DNA from: Cyanobacteria bacterium T3Sed10_344R1
Lineage (GTDB): Bacteria; Cyanobacteriota; Cyanobacteriia; Phormidesmidales; Phormidesmidaceae
Direction of reading: 5' to 3'
NCBI GenBank assembly: GCA_003566335.1
Contig: PXDR01000374.1
Location: 1-5,355, forward strand
DNA length: 5,355 bases
Shown here: in pieces, positions 1 through 5,355 of the stretch
How the letters are laid out: each line of letters opens with the position of its first letter
Position numbering within the stretch: the first letter of the stretch is position 1
Translations under genes and position numbers: made by a program
The notes under the pieces: model-generated
Database searches by the model: none
The model's input: the letters and a program-made list of their open reading frames with translations, nothing else
What the model was told of the DNA's origin: nothing

Positions 1-750
1 ATTCGACGCGGTCAAGAATTAGTGCGATCGCGCCTGGGGCAAGTGCCGCTGAAATTTGGCGATCTGCTGCTGGTGCAGGGGCCAAAGGACAGCCTGCGGG
101 GTCTGCAAACCACCCGAGAACTGCTGGTGCTCGCCCAGCAAGACGTAGAAACCCTAAGACGTGACAAAGCTGCGATCGCACTCGCCATTGGGGTTGGGGT
201 TGTGCTCGTCGCCGTCCTGGACTGGATGCCGATTTTGGTCAGCGCCCTAGCTGGGGTGGCCCTGATGGTGATTACCGGCTGTCTCAAACCCGGCGAAATC
301 TACGGGGCCGTCCGCTGGGACGTGATCTTTCTGTTAGCGGGCCTAATTCCCCTCGGCATCGCCATGCAAAACTCGGGGGCAACCGACCTGCTCGCTACCC
401 AACTAGCGGAAGCTGGGGGAACCTTATCTGGCTACTGGGTGCTAGCGCTGTTCTACCTAGTCACCTCACTCTTAACCGAAATTTTGTCCAACAATGCCGC
501 CGTAGTGCTGATGATTCCAGTGGCCGGGCAGGTGGGGCAACTGCTGGGCCTGAACCCGTTGGCCTTCATGTATGCCGTCACCTTTGCCGCCTCCAACAGC
601 TTTATGACCCCCATCGGCTACCAAACCAACACCATGGTCTACGGGGCCGGGGGCTATCGGTTTATGGACTTTATCCGGATTGGCGGCCCGCTCAACTTAA
701 TCATGGCCATCATCACGCCGCTGCTGATTATCTGGATTTACGGCATCTAG
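1..750 (+). CDS. SLC13/DASS-family permease with RCK_C domain, 3' part (5' end outside window)
   Basis: The frame is open from base 1, so the start lies upstream; the GTG at 22 is internal. There are 249 visible codons ending in TAG. Codons 1-35 look like the end of an RCK_C (TrkA-C) domain (LGQVPLKFGDLLLVQG). About 20 polar residues follow, then the second half of a DASS permease with hydrophobic segments near codons 56-72, 77-93, 107-121, 144-157, 165-176 and 230-248. The substrate-site SNN motif is at codons 163-165. A match to the DASS signature, as I recall it (S-x2-F-x2-P-[LIVM]-G-x3-N-x-[LIVM]-V), is the segment ASNSFMTPIGYQTNTMV at about 196-213. The family imports sulfate, dicarboxylates or related anions across the inner membrane, usually with sodium; the substrate cannot be told here. 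RCK_C domains placed between the two permease halves are a known family architecture. The gene converges on the antiporter and no hairpin terminator is visible after it. Confidence 0.9.
   Translation: MRRGQELVRSRLGQVPLKFGDLLLVQGPKDSLRGLQTTRELLVLAQQDVETLRRDKAAIALAIGVGVVLVAVLDWMPILVSALAGVALMVITGCLKPGEIYGAVRWDVIFLLAGLIPLGIAMQNSGATDLLATQLAEAGGTLSGYWVLALFYLVTSLLTEILSNNAAVVLMIPVAGQVGQLLGLNPLAFMYAVTFAASNSFMTPIGYQTNTMVYGAGGYRFMDFIRIGGPLNLIMAIITPLLIIWIYGI
24..31. repeat. HIP1 octamer
   Basis: GCGATCGC, the highly iterated palindrome typical of many cyanobacterial genomes, lies inside the permease gene. It is flanked by T and C; it is the only one of the five copies in the window without the T...A flanks. 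Confidence 0.8.
172..179. repeat. HIP1 octamer
   Basis: GCGATCGC within the permease gene, in the extended palindrome TGCGATCGCA (171-180). It falls in the polar linker just before the second membrane half. Confidence 0.8.
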
Positions 751-765
751 TCAGTCGAGCACTCT

Positions 766-796
766 CCCCAATCGTCACGGCCCCTAATCGTCACGG
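766..796. repeat. Imperfect 15/16-bp tandem duplication in convergent gap
   Basis: CCCCAATCGTCACGG (766-780) is followed directly by CCCCTAATCGTCACGG (781-796); the copies differ by one inserted T. The pair fills most of the 52-bp gap between two convergent genes. It is not an inverted repeat and has no T-run, so it does not look like a terminator. A slippage-type duplication is the simplest reading. Confidence 0.8.
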
Positions 797-802
797 CAGT
801 CC

Positions 803-2884
803 CTAGGAATGAGGCTCGCCAAACAGCACCATTGAGCAGTCCAGTTCCCGAATCACCGTATGGGTGACATCGCTCACCCCCAAGCCCCCGGCGGTACGGC
901 GGCGCATGGAGCGCAACACCACCAGGTCAAACACCTGAGCCGCCCGCACAATCGCCTGGGCCGGATCGTCATGTACCTGAAAGCTAAAGTGGCAGGATGC
1001 CGGAGACGGGGTTTGGGCAATCGCTTGTTTAAGCTGGTTTTCAAAGGCATCTACTTGGTCGGCTGGGGTTCTGCGATCGCACACATGCAGTAACGTCACC
1101 TCTGCCGCGTGGGTAGCCGCAAACAGCTGGGCAAAGTTCACCGTCCGCAACGTCCCGGCGCTCAAAATTTTCACCGGCACCAAAATCCGGTGAATGTCCT
1201 TCGGCTCAACCAACAGCCGCGCCACCGCCACCGGACAATGGGCCGACCAAAACACGCTGTCAATAATCGTGCCTAGCAACCGCGCCCGTAAACTCGCCCG
1301 CAGGCTAGTCGCCGGACTCCAGCCCATCAACACCAAACTCGCCTTTTGCTCCTTAGCGCTGCGGCTAATCGCCTGGGCCACATCATCATCAATCCGCACC
1401 AGCGACCGGGTCTGCACTCCCAAATTTTGGCCCAGGTCTTGGGCTGTCTGCAGCAGCTGGTCACTGTTACTCAACGCCGCATCCAGCATCGGCTCGTCCA
1501 TGTGCACATGAGCCTGGGCCACCACCAGCGGCACCAGCACCCCACCCTCATGCTGAGCTAGCAAGCCACCCATCTCAATCAAATACTTCTCAGTCAGGGG
1601 GTTAGACACCGCCACCACCACCGTAAACGGATGGTTGCCCCCGTAGGACGGCAGCAAACAGCTTTGGGCCTCCCAGGGTTCCCCAAAGACCAGTGCCGTC
1701 CCCTTAGACAACGGCAGCCGACTAGCAAACCGCGCCGTCAAAATTGGCCCCAGGGTTGACGTCACCAGCATCAGCACAATCACGCCATTAAACACCGACA
1801 GGTCAATCAACCCCGCATTCAAACCCGCCAAGGCCGCCGCCAACGTTGCCGCCACCTGGGGCAAGGACAGCGCCCACATACTCAGGCACTCTGTCCAGCT
1901 GTAGCGAAACAGCCCTTTCATTGACAGACTGGCCAGAAACTTGCTGCCAATCAACACCCCCACCAAGCCCAGGGTGAAGGCCAAATTACTGGTCAGGGTT
2001 TGGGCAAACACCCCCAAATCCAGCAGTAGCCCCATGCAAACGAAGAAAAAGGGAATAAACAGCACCCCGCCGACAAATTCCACCTTCTCCTTTACCGGCC
2101 CATCACCGACCACATCATTCACCGCCAGCCCCGCCAAAAACGCGCCGACAATCGGATCAATATTGATCAGCTGTGCCCCCATCGCGGTCAAAAACACCGC
2201 CAGCAGCACAAACAGAAACTGGTTGCCCTCCTCATCCCCCGTGCGGCGAAAGTAAACCTTACCCAACCAGTCCAGGCCAAACAAAATCATTGCGGCATAG
2301 AGTCCTAGGGCCACCACCTGAAAAATCACGGCCCCATAGGAAAACTCCCCGGCATGGATGCCCACGCAAATCGCCAGCACCAGCAGCGCCGCAATATCGG
2401 TAAAGATGGTCGCCCCCACCGTCACCGTAACGGCCTCATTTTTAGCCACCCCCAGCCGCTGCACAATCGGGTAAGCCAGCAGGGTATGGGACGCCAGCAG
2501 GGAACCCATCAAAATTGACGGGTTCCAGCCAAAGCCGAAAACCCGACCGAGGACTGTGCCGCAAGTTAAGGGAATCGCAAAAGTAGCCAGCCCAAAGCTG
2601 AGGGAGCGGTTACGGGTTTTGCGAAATTCCCGCAGGTCAATCTCTAGCCCCGCGACGAACATCAGGTAAATCTTGCCCACATCTGACAGCAGCTTTTCCG
2701 TATCACCAGTGGGGTCGAGCAGATTCAAGCCCCCTGGCCCCAACAGCACCCCAGCCGCCAACAGCCCCACCAGCCCCGGCAACCGCAGCCGCTCAAAAAT
2801 TGGCGGCACCGTCAAGGTCACCAGCAGCAGAATCGTAAAGGAAATAATTGGGCTGTCAGGAATCAGCTGGCTTAAAGCATCCAT
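803..2884 (-). CDS. CPA2-type cation:proton antiporter with two C-terminal Usp-like domains
   Basis: The product has 693 residues and probably exchanges Na+ or K+ for H+ across a cell membrane. Residues 12-385 form a Na+/H+ exchanger domain of about 12 hydrophobic segments. Visible marks are LRLPGLVGLLAAGVLLGP (33-50), SHTLLAYPIVQRLG (132-145), a TD pair in GATIFTD (D163), NIDPIVGAFLAGL (241-253) and a conserved-type lysine in GSKFLAS (K315). Two Usp-like domains follow at about 418-558 and 565-690; in both the usual G-x2-G-x9-G-[ST] nucleotide motif is degenerate, so ATP binding is doubtful. I chose ATG 2884 because family proteins begin just before the first helix (MDALSQLIPD...SFTILLL). 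A TTG at 2980 would add 32 hydrophilic residues but abuts its GAGGAG with no spacer. Neither start has a well-spaced Shine-Dalgarno. The ion and partner specificity are not shown by sequence. Confidence 0.92.
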   Translation of the reverse strand: MDALSQLIPDSPIISFTILLLVTLTVPPIFERLRLPGLVGLLAAGVLLGPGGLNLLDPTGDTEKLLSDVGKIYLMFVAGLEIDLREFRKTRNRSLSFGLATFAIPLTCGTVLGRVFGFGWNPSILMGSLLASHTLLAYPIVQRLGVAKNEAVTVTVGATIFTDIAALLVLAICVGIHAGEFSYGAVIFQVVALGLYAAMILFGLDWLGKVYFRRTGDEEGNQFLFVLLAVFLTAMGAQLINIDPIVGAFLAGLAVNDVVGDGPVKEKVEFVGGVLFIPFFFVCMGLLLDLGVFAQTLTSNLAFTLGLVGVLIGSKFLASLSMKGLFRYSWTECLSMWALSLPQVAATLAAALAGLNAGLIDLSVFNGVIVLMLVTSTLGPILTARFASRLPLSKGTALVFGEPWEAQSCLLPSYGGNHPFTVVVAVSNPLTEKYLIEMGGLLAQHEGGVLVPLVVAQAHVHMDEPMLDAALSNSDQLLQTAQDLGQNLGVQTRSLVRIDDDVAQAISRSAKEQKASLVLMGWSPATSLRASLRARLLGTIIDSVFWSAHCPVAVARLLVEPKDIHRILVPVKILSAGTLRTVNFAQLFAATHAAEVTLLHVCDRRTPADQVDAFENQLKQAIAQTPSPASCHFSFQVHDDPAQAIVRAAQVFDLVVLRSMRRRTAGGLGVSDVTHTVIRELDCSMVLFGEPHS
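1073..1080. repeat. HIP1 octamer
   Basis: GCGATCGC within the second Usp-like domain of the antiporter gene, with T...A flanks (TGCGATCGCA, 1072-1081). Confidence 0.8.
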
Positions 2885-2924
2885 GCAGGCTGTAGATAAA
2901 GATAAAAGGGCGGTTGAAAGATAG

Positions 2925-2936
2925 TCCCCAAGGGGA
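2925..2936. repeat. Short inverted repeat upstream of antiporter start
   Basis: TCCCC-AA-GGGGA is a perfect 5-bp inverted repeat with a 2-bp centre, 40-52 bp upstream of the chosen ATG. The position would suit an operator or a small leader hairpin, but 5-bp arms are easily met by chance. If the TTG at 2980 were the true start, this would lie inside the coding region. Confidence 0.3.
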
Positions 2937-3024
2937 TGTTTTAGAGGCTGCTTTAAAGGTGCCTGTCGAGGATCTCCCAACTCCTCATAAGCAGTTGAGC
3001 CAGGTCAGAAACCAGGAGATTTTC

Positions 3025-3050
3025 CGAGTCAGTCTGATCTAGATGACTCG
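3025..3050. repeat. 7-bp inverted repeat in the antiporter leader region
   Basis: CGAGTCA (3025-3031) and TGACTCG (3044-3050) are perfect complements around a 12-nt loop that contains the palindrome ATCTAGAT, partly overlapping the right arm. It lies about 140 bp upstream of the antiporter start and could be a protein-binding site or an mRNA hairpin. The function is unknown. Confidence 0.35.
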
Positions 3051-3232
3051 CGGACGCCCTGTTCAAACAGCCTCTCACCCCGAACAACCCTGATCAGAGA
3101 ATGCTCGTGGCTAGAGTCGGCTGACTGCCGTCAGACAGAGCTAGGTCAGTGGCAAGCTCAGCTATCAACCCCAGGTGCAATAGGAGGAACGCCCCCTGCA
3201 ACAGTGCCTGATTTGGGCTTAAGCCGATGAGT

Positions 3233-3268
3233 CCACAGATTTGAACCCACAGATTTGAACCCACAGAT
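3233..3268. repeat. 14-bp tandem duplication, 2.6 copies
   Basis: CCACAGATTTGAAC occurs at 3233-3246 and 3247-3260, followed by the first 8 bases of a third copy at 3261-3268. Copies are perfect, which suggests a recent or conserved duplication. It lies just downstream of the PLD stop codon on the transcribed strand. Confidence 0.88.
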
Positions 3269-3291
3269 CACGGCAAGCAGATCACAGCAAG
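3265..3291. repeat. Second 14-bp tandem duplication overlapping the PLD gene 3' end
   Basis: AGATCACGGCAAGC (3265-3278) is followed by AGATCACAGCAAG (3279-3291), with one mismatch over 13 bases. The right copy includes the PLD stop codon (TGA, 3282-3284 on +) and its last codons, so the left copy looks like a duplicate of the gene's terminal bases placed in the 3' UTR. It shares its first 4 bases with the neighbouring repeat array. Confidence 0.8.
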
Positions 3292-4658
3292 TTCTTGCCA
3301 AGCAGGGCAAAGCGCCCGGCCAGTCTTTCTAGAAGTGGCCGGGCTTGCCAGTCAGCATAGCTGAGGCATTGACTGTCGGCGATGGCGTCGGTCACAAACT
3401 GCTCAACCGCTTGAGCCAACGGGGCATGAAAGCCCGAGACGTTCAGCTCATCATTGTGGAAATAGCTGCGGGGGTCTAGGTTAGCGCTACCGGTGCTGAC
3501 CCAGTCGTCATCGGCCAAGATGAACTTAGCATGCATCATACTGGGCTGGTACTCGCAGAGCGTGATCCCAGCTCGCAACAGCGGGCCATAGAGTTCCCGA
3601 GAGGCCCAATGCACCATCGGTTTATCGGTTGCAGCTCCCATAGTAAGCACCCGCACATCGACCCCATTTTCCTGGGCCTGAATCATCGCGTGGGTCGTGT
3701 TGCTGTCCGGGACAAAGTAGGGACTGCCAATCCACAGCCGTTCTTGGGCGGCCAGGGTGCTCAACTGCACCAGCATCCGCGTGGGGGACTCGTTGAGGGT
3801 GGAGGTGTCATCGGTGATGTACAAGGTCTGGGGCGAGTCTGCTTGAGGGGTGTCTACCTGAGGCGGTTCTGCCTGGGGCGTTTCGGTCTGGGAGACCTGA
3901 CCATTTTTACTGAATTGGCTGAGGTCAACGGTGCCGCCAGTGTAGGCCCAGTTTTGCCAAAATTTACCCTGTAATAGGGTGACGATTTCCCCTTCGTAGG
4001 CCACTTCAAAGTCGAGCCAAGGGGCAGTGTCGTGGTCAAATTCTGTCCCATCCCAATAGTCGGAGATGCCTGCGCCGCCTATAAAGATCTGTTCGCCATC
4101 AATGATCAGCAGCTTGCGATGGGAGCGGGAATTGTATTCAAGCGGTGCCCGCCAGTCGGGCTGCCGAAAGAAGTGAATCTCAATCCCAACGTTTTTGAGC
4201 CTGCGCCAATAGTCTTGGGAAATATCTTGGCTACCCTGGTGATCTAGCAGCAGCTGAACGGTGACCCCAGCTAGGGCACGATCAATCACCGCATCGGCGA
4301 AGGCATCGGCCCGTTTGCCAGGGGTCATGAAGTAGGTTTCGTACTGCACCAGTTGCTCGGCCCGGCGAATAGCGTCGGTGCGTGCCGCGTAGATTTGGTC
4401 GATCTCGCGCCAAAAGCCGATTAGGTTGCCAGTTGTGGTGACGGCCCCCGTTAGCCCAACTAGTCCAGCCACAAAGTCTGGATTGTCGATGCTGGGGGAG
4501 TTGGTCACCTCATGTTCTGGGATCGATCGCAGCCCACCCTTGAGGTAGAAGTAACCCAGCGCAACTAAAAGTAGAACGCCTAGCCCTCCAACTAGCCACC
4601 ACCAGAGACTCAGGGTGGAAGAAGCTTCAGAGGAGATCGGGGCAGAAGGGTTGGGCAT
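3282..4658 (-). CDS. Membrane-anchored phospholipase D-like protein (cardiolipin synthase-like, two HKD motifs)
   Basis: The product has 458 residues. A hydrophobic segment at about 17-38 (LSLWWWLVGGLGVLLLVALG), with only polar residues before it and no clear signal cleavage site, suggests a single N-terminal membrane anchor. The first PLD domain carries HRKLLIID (H180, K182, D187) followed by GGAG (194-197). The second carries HAKFILAD (H376, K378, D383) followed by the classic GSAN (390-393). SPYFVPD at 312-318 is typical of cardiolipin synthases. The two HKD motifs form one active site that proceeds through a phosphohistidine; cardiolipin synthase, phospholipase D and nuclease activities all use this fold, so the substrate is open. 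A pentapeptide repeat linker separates the halves. ATG 4658 is the only plausible in-frame start after the TGA at 4686-4688, and it has no Shine-Dalgarno of its own. It is transcribed in the same direction as the LCP gene, 108 bp upstream of it. Confidence 0.93.
   Translation of the reverse strand: MPNPSAPISSEASSTLSLWWWLVGGLGVLLLVALGYFYLKGGLRSIPEHEVTNSPSIDNPDFVAGLVGLTGAVTTTGNLIGFWREIDQIYAARTDAIRRAEQLVQYETYFMTPGKRADAFADAVIDRALAGVTVQLLLDHQGSQDISQDYWRRLKNVGIEIHFFRQPDWRAPLEYNSRSHRKLLIIDGEQIFIGGAGISDYWDGTEFDHDTAPWLDFEVAYEGEIVTLLQGKFWQNWAYTGGTVDLSQFSKNGQVSQTETPQAEPPQVDTPQADSPQTLYITDDTSTLNESPTRMLVQLSTLAAQERLWIGSPYFVPDSNTTHAMIQAQENGVDVRVLTMGAATDKPMVHWASRELYGPLLRAGITLCEYQPSMMHAKFILADDDWVSTGSANLDPRSYFHNDELNVSGFHAPLAQAVEQFVTDAIADSQCLSYADWQARPLLERLAGRFALLGKNLL
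3828..3887 (-). repeat. 15-bp coding minisatellite, four xxxPQ pentapeptides
   Basis: Residues 258-277 of the PLD protein read TETPQ-AEPPQ-VDTPQ-ADSPQ, four in-frame 15-bp units. P and Q are fixed and the first three positions are mostly acidic, small or proline. It lies between the two HKD domains, where family members normally have a variable loop, so it is probably a flexible, exposed linker that has grown by duplication. Confidence 0.85.
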
Positions 4659-4693
4659 GGAGGGCGCTGCGATCGCAATTTTAATTCAAACAT
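4610..4693 (-). other. Possible 27-codon leader ORF with strong Shine-Dalgarno, overlapping PLD start
   Basis: On the minus strand GAGGAG (4701-4706) is followed after 7 nt by ATG at 4693, an ideal layout. The frame encodes 27 residues (beginning MFELKLRSQR, then proline- and leucine-rich) and stops at TGA 4610. It overlaps the first 49 bases of the PLD gene in a different frame. The PLD ATG itself, 35 nt downstream, has no ribosome site. This could be a leader peptide coupling translation into the PLD gene, a trace of an ancestral start lost by a frameshift, or chance. The peptide resembles nothing I know. Confidence 0.3.
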
Positions 4694-4734
4694 CAAGCTA
4701 CTCCTCAGAATATCTGGCAGTGCGATCGCAGCGC
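4664..4734 (-). promoter_or_regulatory. 14-bp inverted repeat built on two HIP1 sites in the PLD leader
   Basis: GCGCTGCGATCGCA (4664-4677) and its perfect complement (4721-4734) flank a 43-nt loop. The HIP1 cores are at 4669-4676 and 4722-4729. In the mRNA the arms could form a GC-rich stem that exposes GAGGAG and the leader-ORF ATG in the loop and ends 5 nt before the PLD ATG. HIP1 cores are palindromic, so the 10-bp TGCGATCGCA pairing comes free with any two such sites; only the extra GCGC on each arm is added information. A regulatory role is inferred from position. Confidence 0.4.
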
Positions 4735-4738
4735 TCTA

Positions 4739-4767
4739 CCCAAAGAAACAGCCCAAAGAAACAGCCC
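4739..4767. repeat. 13-bp perfect tandem duplication at LCP gene 3' end
   Basis: CCCAAAGAAACAG occurs at 4739-4751 and 4752-4764, followed by CCC (4765-4767) as the start of a third unit that reaches the LCP stop codon (4767-4769). On the transcribed strand this reads as two CTGTTTCTTTGGG units just after the stop, with T-rich stretches but no stem, so it is not a standard terminator. Confidence 0.88.
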
Positions 4768-5355
4768 TAAAACCCGAGACCCAACGCCGCCCGATCTTGA
4801 CTACTGAGATCTTCTTGCTGCTGGGGCCAATCATCTCCTACCCGAATCGTCAGGTCAGAAGATAGGTCACCAGTAGAATCCGCCACCACATCCCCAAACC
4901 CCAGGGCAGTTTGCAGGGTACGGGCGCTGTCTAGATTGCCTCGCTGAGCAATCACTTGGCTACCGGATAAAGTGCTCGACCAGTCCTGCACCACATAGAC
5001 ATTGCGATAGCCCTGATCGCGCAGGTAGGCCGCCACCTCTTCCGCCACACCAGAGTGGGTTGAGGCATTTTGCACCGCAATCCGCAGCCGATTACTGCTG
5101 GTATTGTCCGACACCAGGGTCATCGGTTGGGTGTCAAAGAACTTGCCCATCATCTGATCAATGCCCTGGCGATCTTGAATCCAGTAGCTAGCCAAATATT
5201 CCCCTGGCTCGCTAAACCGCCCTGGCAGCATCACCATCTGAAACTGGTCAGACTCTAAATCCATGGCAAACCCAACCAGGGCTAGCATTTCTTCCAGGCT
5301 GAGATTGGTGTCGATGGACTGTTGCACAATCCGCAGCGCCTGGGGCAGCCGAGGC
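4767..5355 (-). CDS. LCP (LytR-CpsA-Psr) family protein with LytR_C domain, 3' part (5' end outside window)
   Basis: The frame stays open to the right edge (195 whole codons visible); the GTG at 5327 is internal because nine in-frame codons (PRLPQALRI) precede it. Visible residues 1 to about 78 match the end of an LCP catalytic domain (SIDTNLSLEEMLALVGF, then an MLPG turn and YWIQD). About 90-177 form a LytR_C domain: LRIAVQNASTHSGVA opens it, and DLTIRVGDDW closes it. LCP enzymes sit in the cytoplasmic membrane and transfer lipid-linked glycopolymers to the cell wall; they were once annotated as transcriptional regulators. The catalytic residues, membrane anchor and start are outside the window, so activity cannot be judged. 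Roughly 18 polar residues follow the domain, ending GLGF. It is the first of three consecutive minus-strand genes here. Confidence 0.88.
   Translation of the reverse strand, partial: PRLPQALRIVQQSIDTNLSLEEMLALVGFAMDLESDQFQMVMLPGRFSEPGEYLASYWIQDRQGIDQMMGKFFDTQPMTLVSDNTSSNRLRIAVQNASTHSGVAEEVAAYLRDQGYRNVYVVQDWSSTLSGSQVIAQRGNLDSARTLQTALGFGDVVADSTGDLSSDLTIRVGDDWPQQQEDLSSQDRAALGLGF

Larger units (their letters stand above)
2885..3281. other. Non-coding gap between antiporter and PLD genes
   Basis: About 400 bp with no convincing gene on either strand and no recognisable RNA gene. It must hold the antiporter's leader and probably its promoter, reading leftward, but I found no good -35/-10 pair. Visible structure: TCCCC-AA-GGGGA at 2925-2936, about 40 bp upstream of the antiporter ATG; CGAGTCA...TGACTCG at 3025-3031/3044-3050 with a 12-nt loop; CTGAC-TGCC-GTCAG at 3121-3134; and two 14-bp tandem duplications at the right end. 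None of the hairpins is followed by a T-run on the minus strand, so no intrinsic terminator for the PLD gene is evident. Confidence 0.7.

Noticed and set aside
1941..2403. Plus-strand open frames opposite the antiporter's membrane domain
   Set aside because: They are low-complexity serine-, proline- and threonine-rich translations, as expected from the antisense of a leucine-, alanine- and glycine-rich membrane protein.
2953..2988. 11-codon minus-strand ORF (MRSWEILDRHL) upstream of the antiporter, a possible leader peptide
   Set aside because: It has no ribosome site before its ATG and no attenuator-like structure or codon run; it is short enough to be chance.
3059..3134. Possible terminators CTGTT-CA-AACAG (3059-3070) and CTGAC-TGCC-GTCAG (3121-3134)
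   Set aside because: Stems are only 5 bp and neither is followed by a T-run on the minus strand; they also lie 150-220 bp past the PLD stop.
3183..3230. Plus-strand AGGAGG (3183-3188) followed by a GTG-initiated ORF at 3204
   Set aside because: The spacer is about 15 nt and the ORF ends after 8 codons (TGA 3228-3230), so there is no credible gene.
3233..3291. CRISPR-like array
   Set aside because: The units are directly tandem with no spacers and fewer than three copies; no cas genes are nearby.
3531..3974. 147-codon plus-strand open frame opposite the PLD gene
   Set aside because: It lies antisense to a gene with clear HKD motifs, and its composition mirrors that gene, including the reversed pentapeptide repeat; no family resemblance of its own.
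4659..4766. Promoter for the PLD gene, with TATTCT near 4707-4712 as a -10
   Set aside because: It would sit almost on the GAGGAG and no -35 is found at the right distance.

Overview
The window looks like an ordinary chromosomal segment of a filamentous or unicellular cyanobacterium with moderately GC-rich DNA. The main evidence is five copies of the HIP1 octamer GCGATCGC in 5.4 kb (about 0.08 expected for random equal-base sequence). The proteins also resemble types common in cyanobacteria: an SLC13 permease carrying RCK_C (TrkA-C) domains, a CPA2 antiporter fused to two Usp-like domains, and an LCP protein with a LytR_C tail. The species cannot be named from the sequence. I see no phage, transposase, CRISPR, tRNA or rRNA signal.

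Layout. Bases 1-750 (+) hold the 3' part of the SLC13/DASS permease gene, cut by the left edge. It converges on the next gene across a 52-bp gap that contains an imperfect 15/16-bp tandem duplication. Bases 803-2884 (-) encode the cation:proton antiporter with its C-terminal tandem Usp-like domains. Bases 2885-3281 are a non-coding gap of about 400 bp with small inverted repeats and, at its distal end, two back-to-back 14-bp tandem duplications that run into the next stop codon. Bases 3282-4658 (-) encode a membrane-anchored phospholipase D-type protein with two HKD motifs and a pentapeptide repeat linker. A 108-bp gap at 4659-4766 carries two HIP1 sites that form a 14-bp inverted repeat around a strong Shine-Dalgarno sequence and a 27-codon ORF, plus a 13-bp tandem duplication. 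Bases 4767-5355 (-) hold the 3' part of an LCP-family gene with a LytR_C domain, cut by the right edge.

How the genes relate. All four products are envelope or membrane proteins: anion uptake, ion homeostasis, phospholipid-type chemistry and cell-wall glycopolymer attachment. The three minus-strand genes lie in the order LCP, PLD, antiporter. The 108-bp and roughly 400-bp gaps argue against tight translational coupling, and no obvious operon logic joins them. I do not see a new multi-gene system. The most interesting signals are the structured leader in front of the PLD gene and the recurrent 13-16-bp tandem duplications found in every intergenic gap, next to gene 3' ends.
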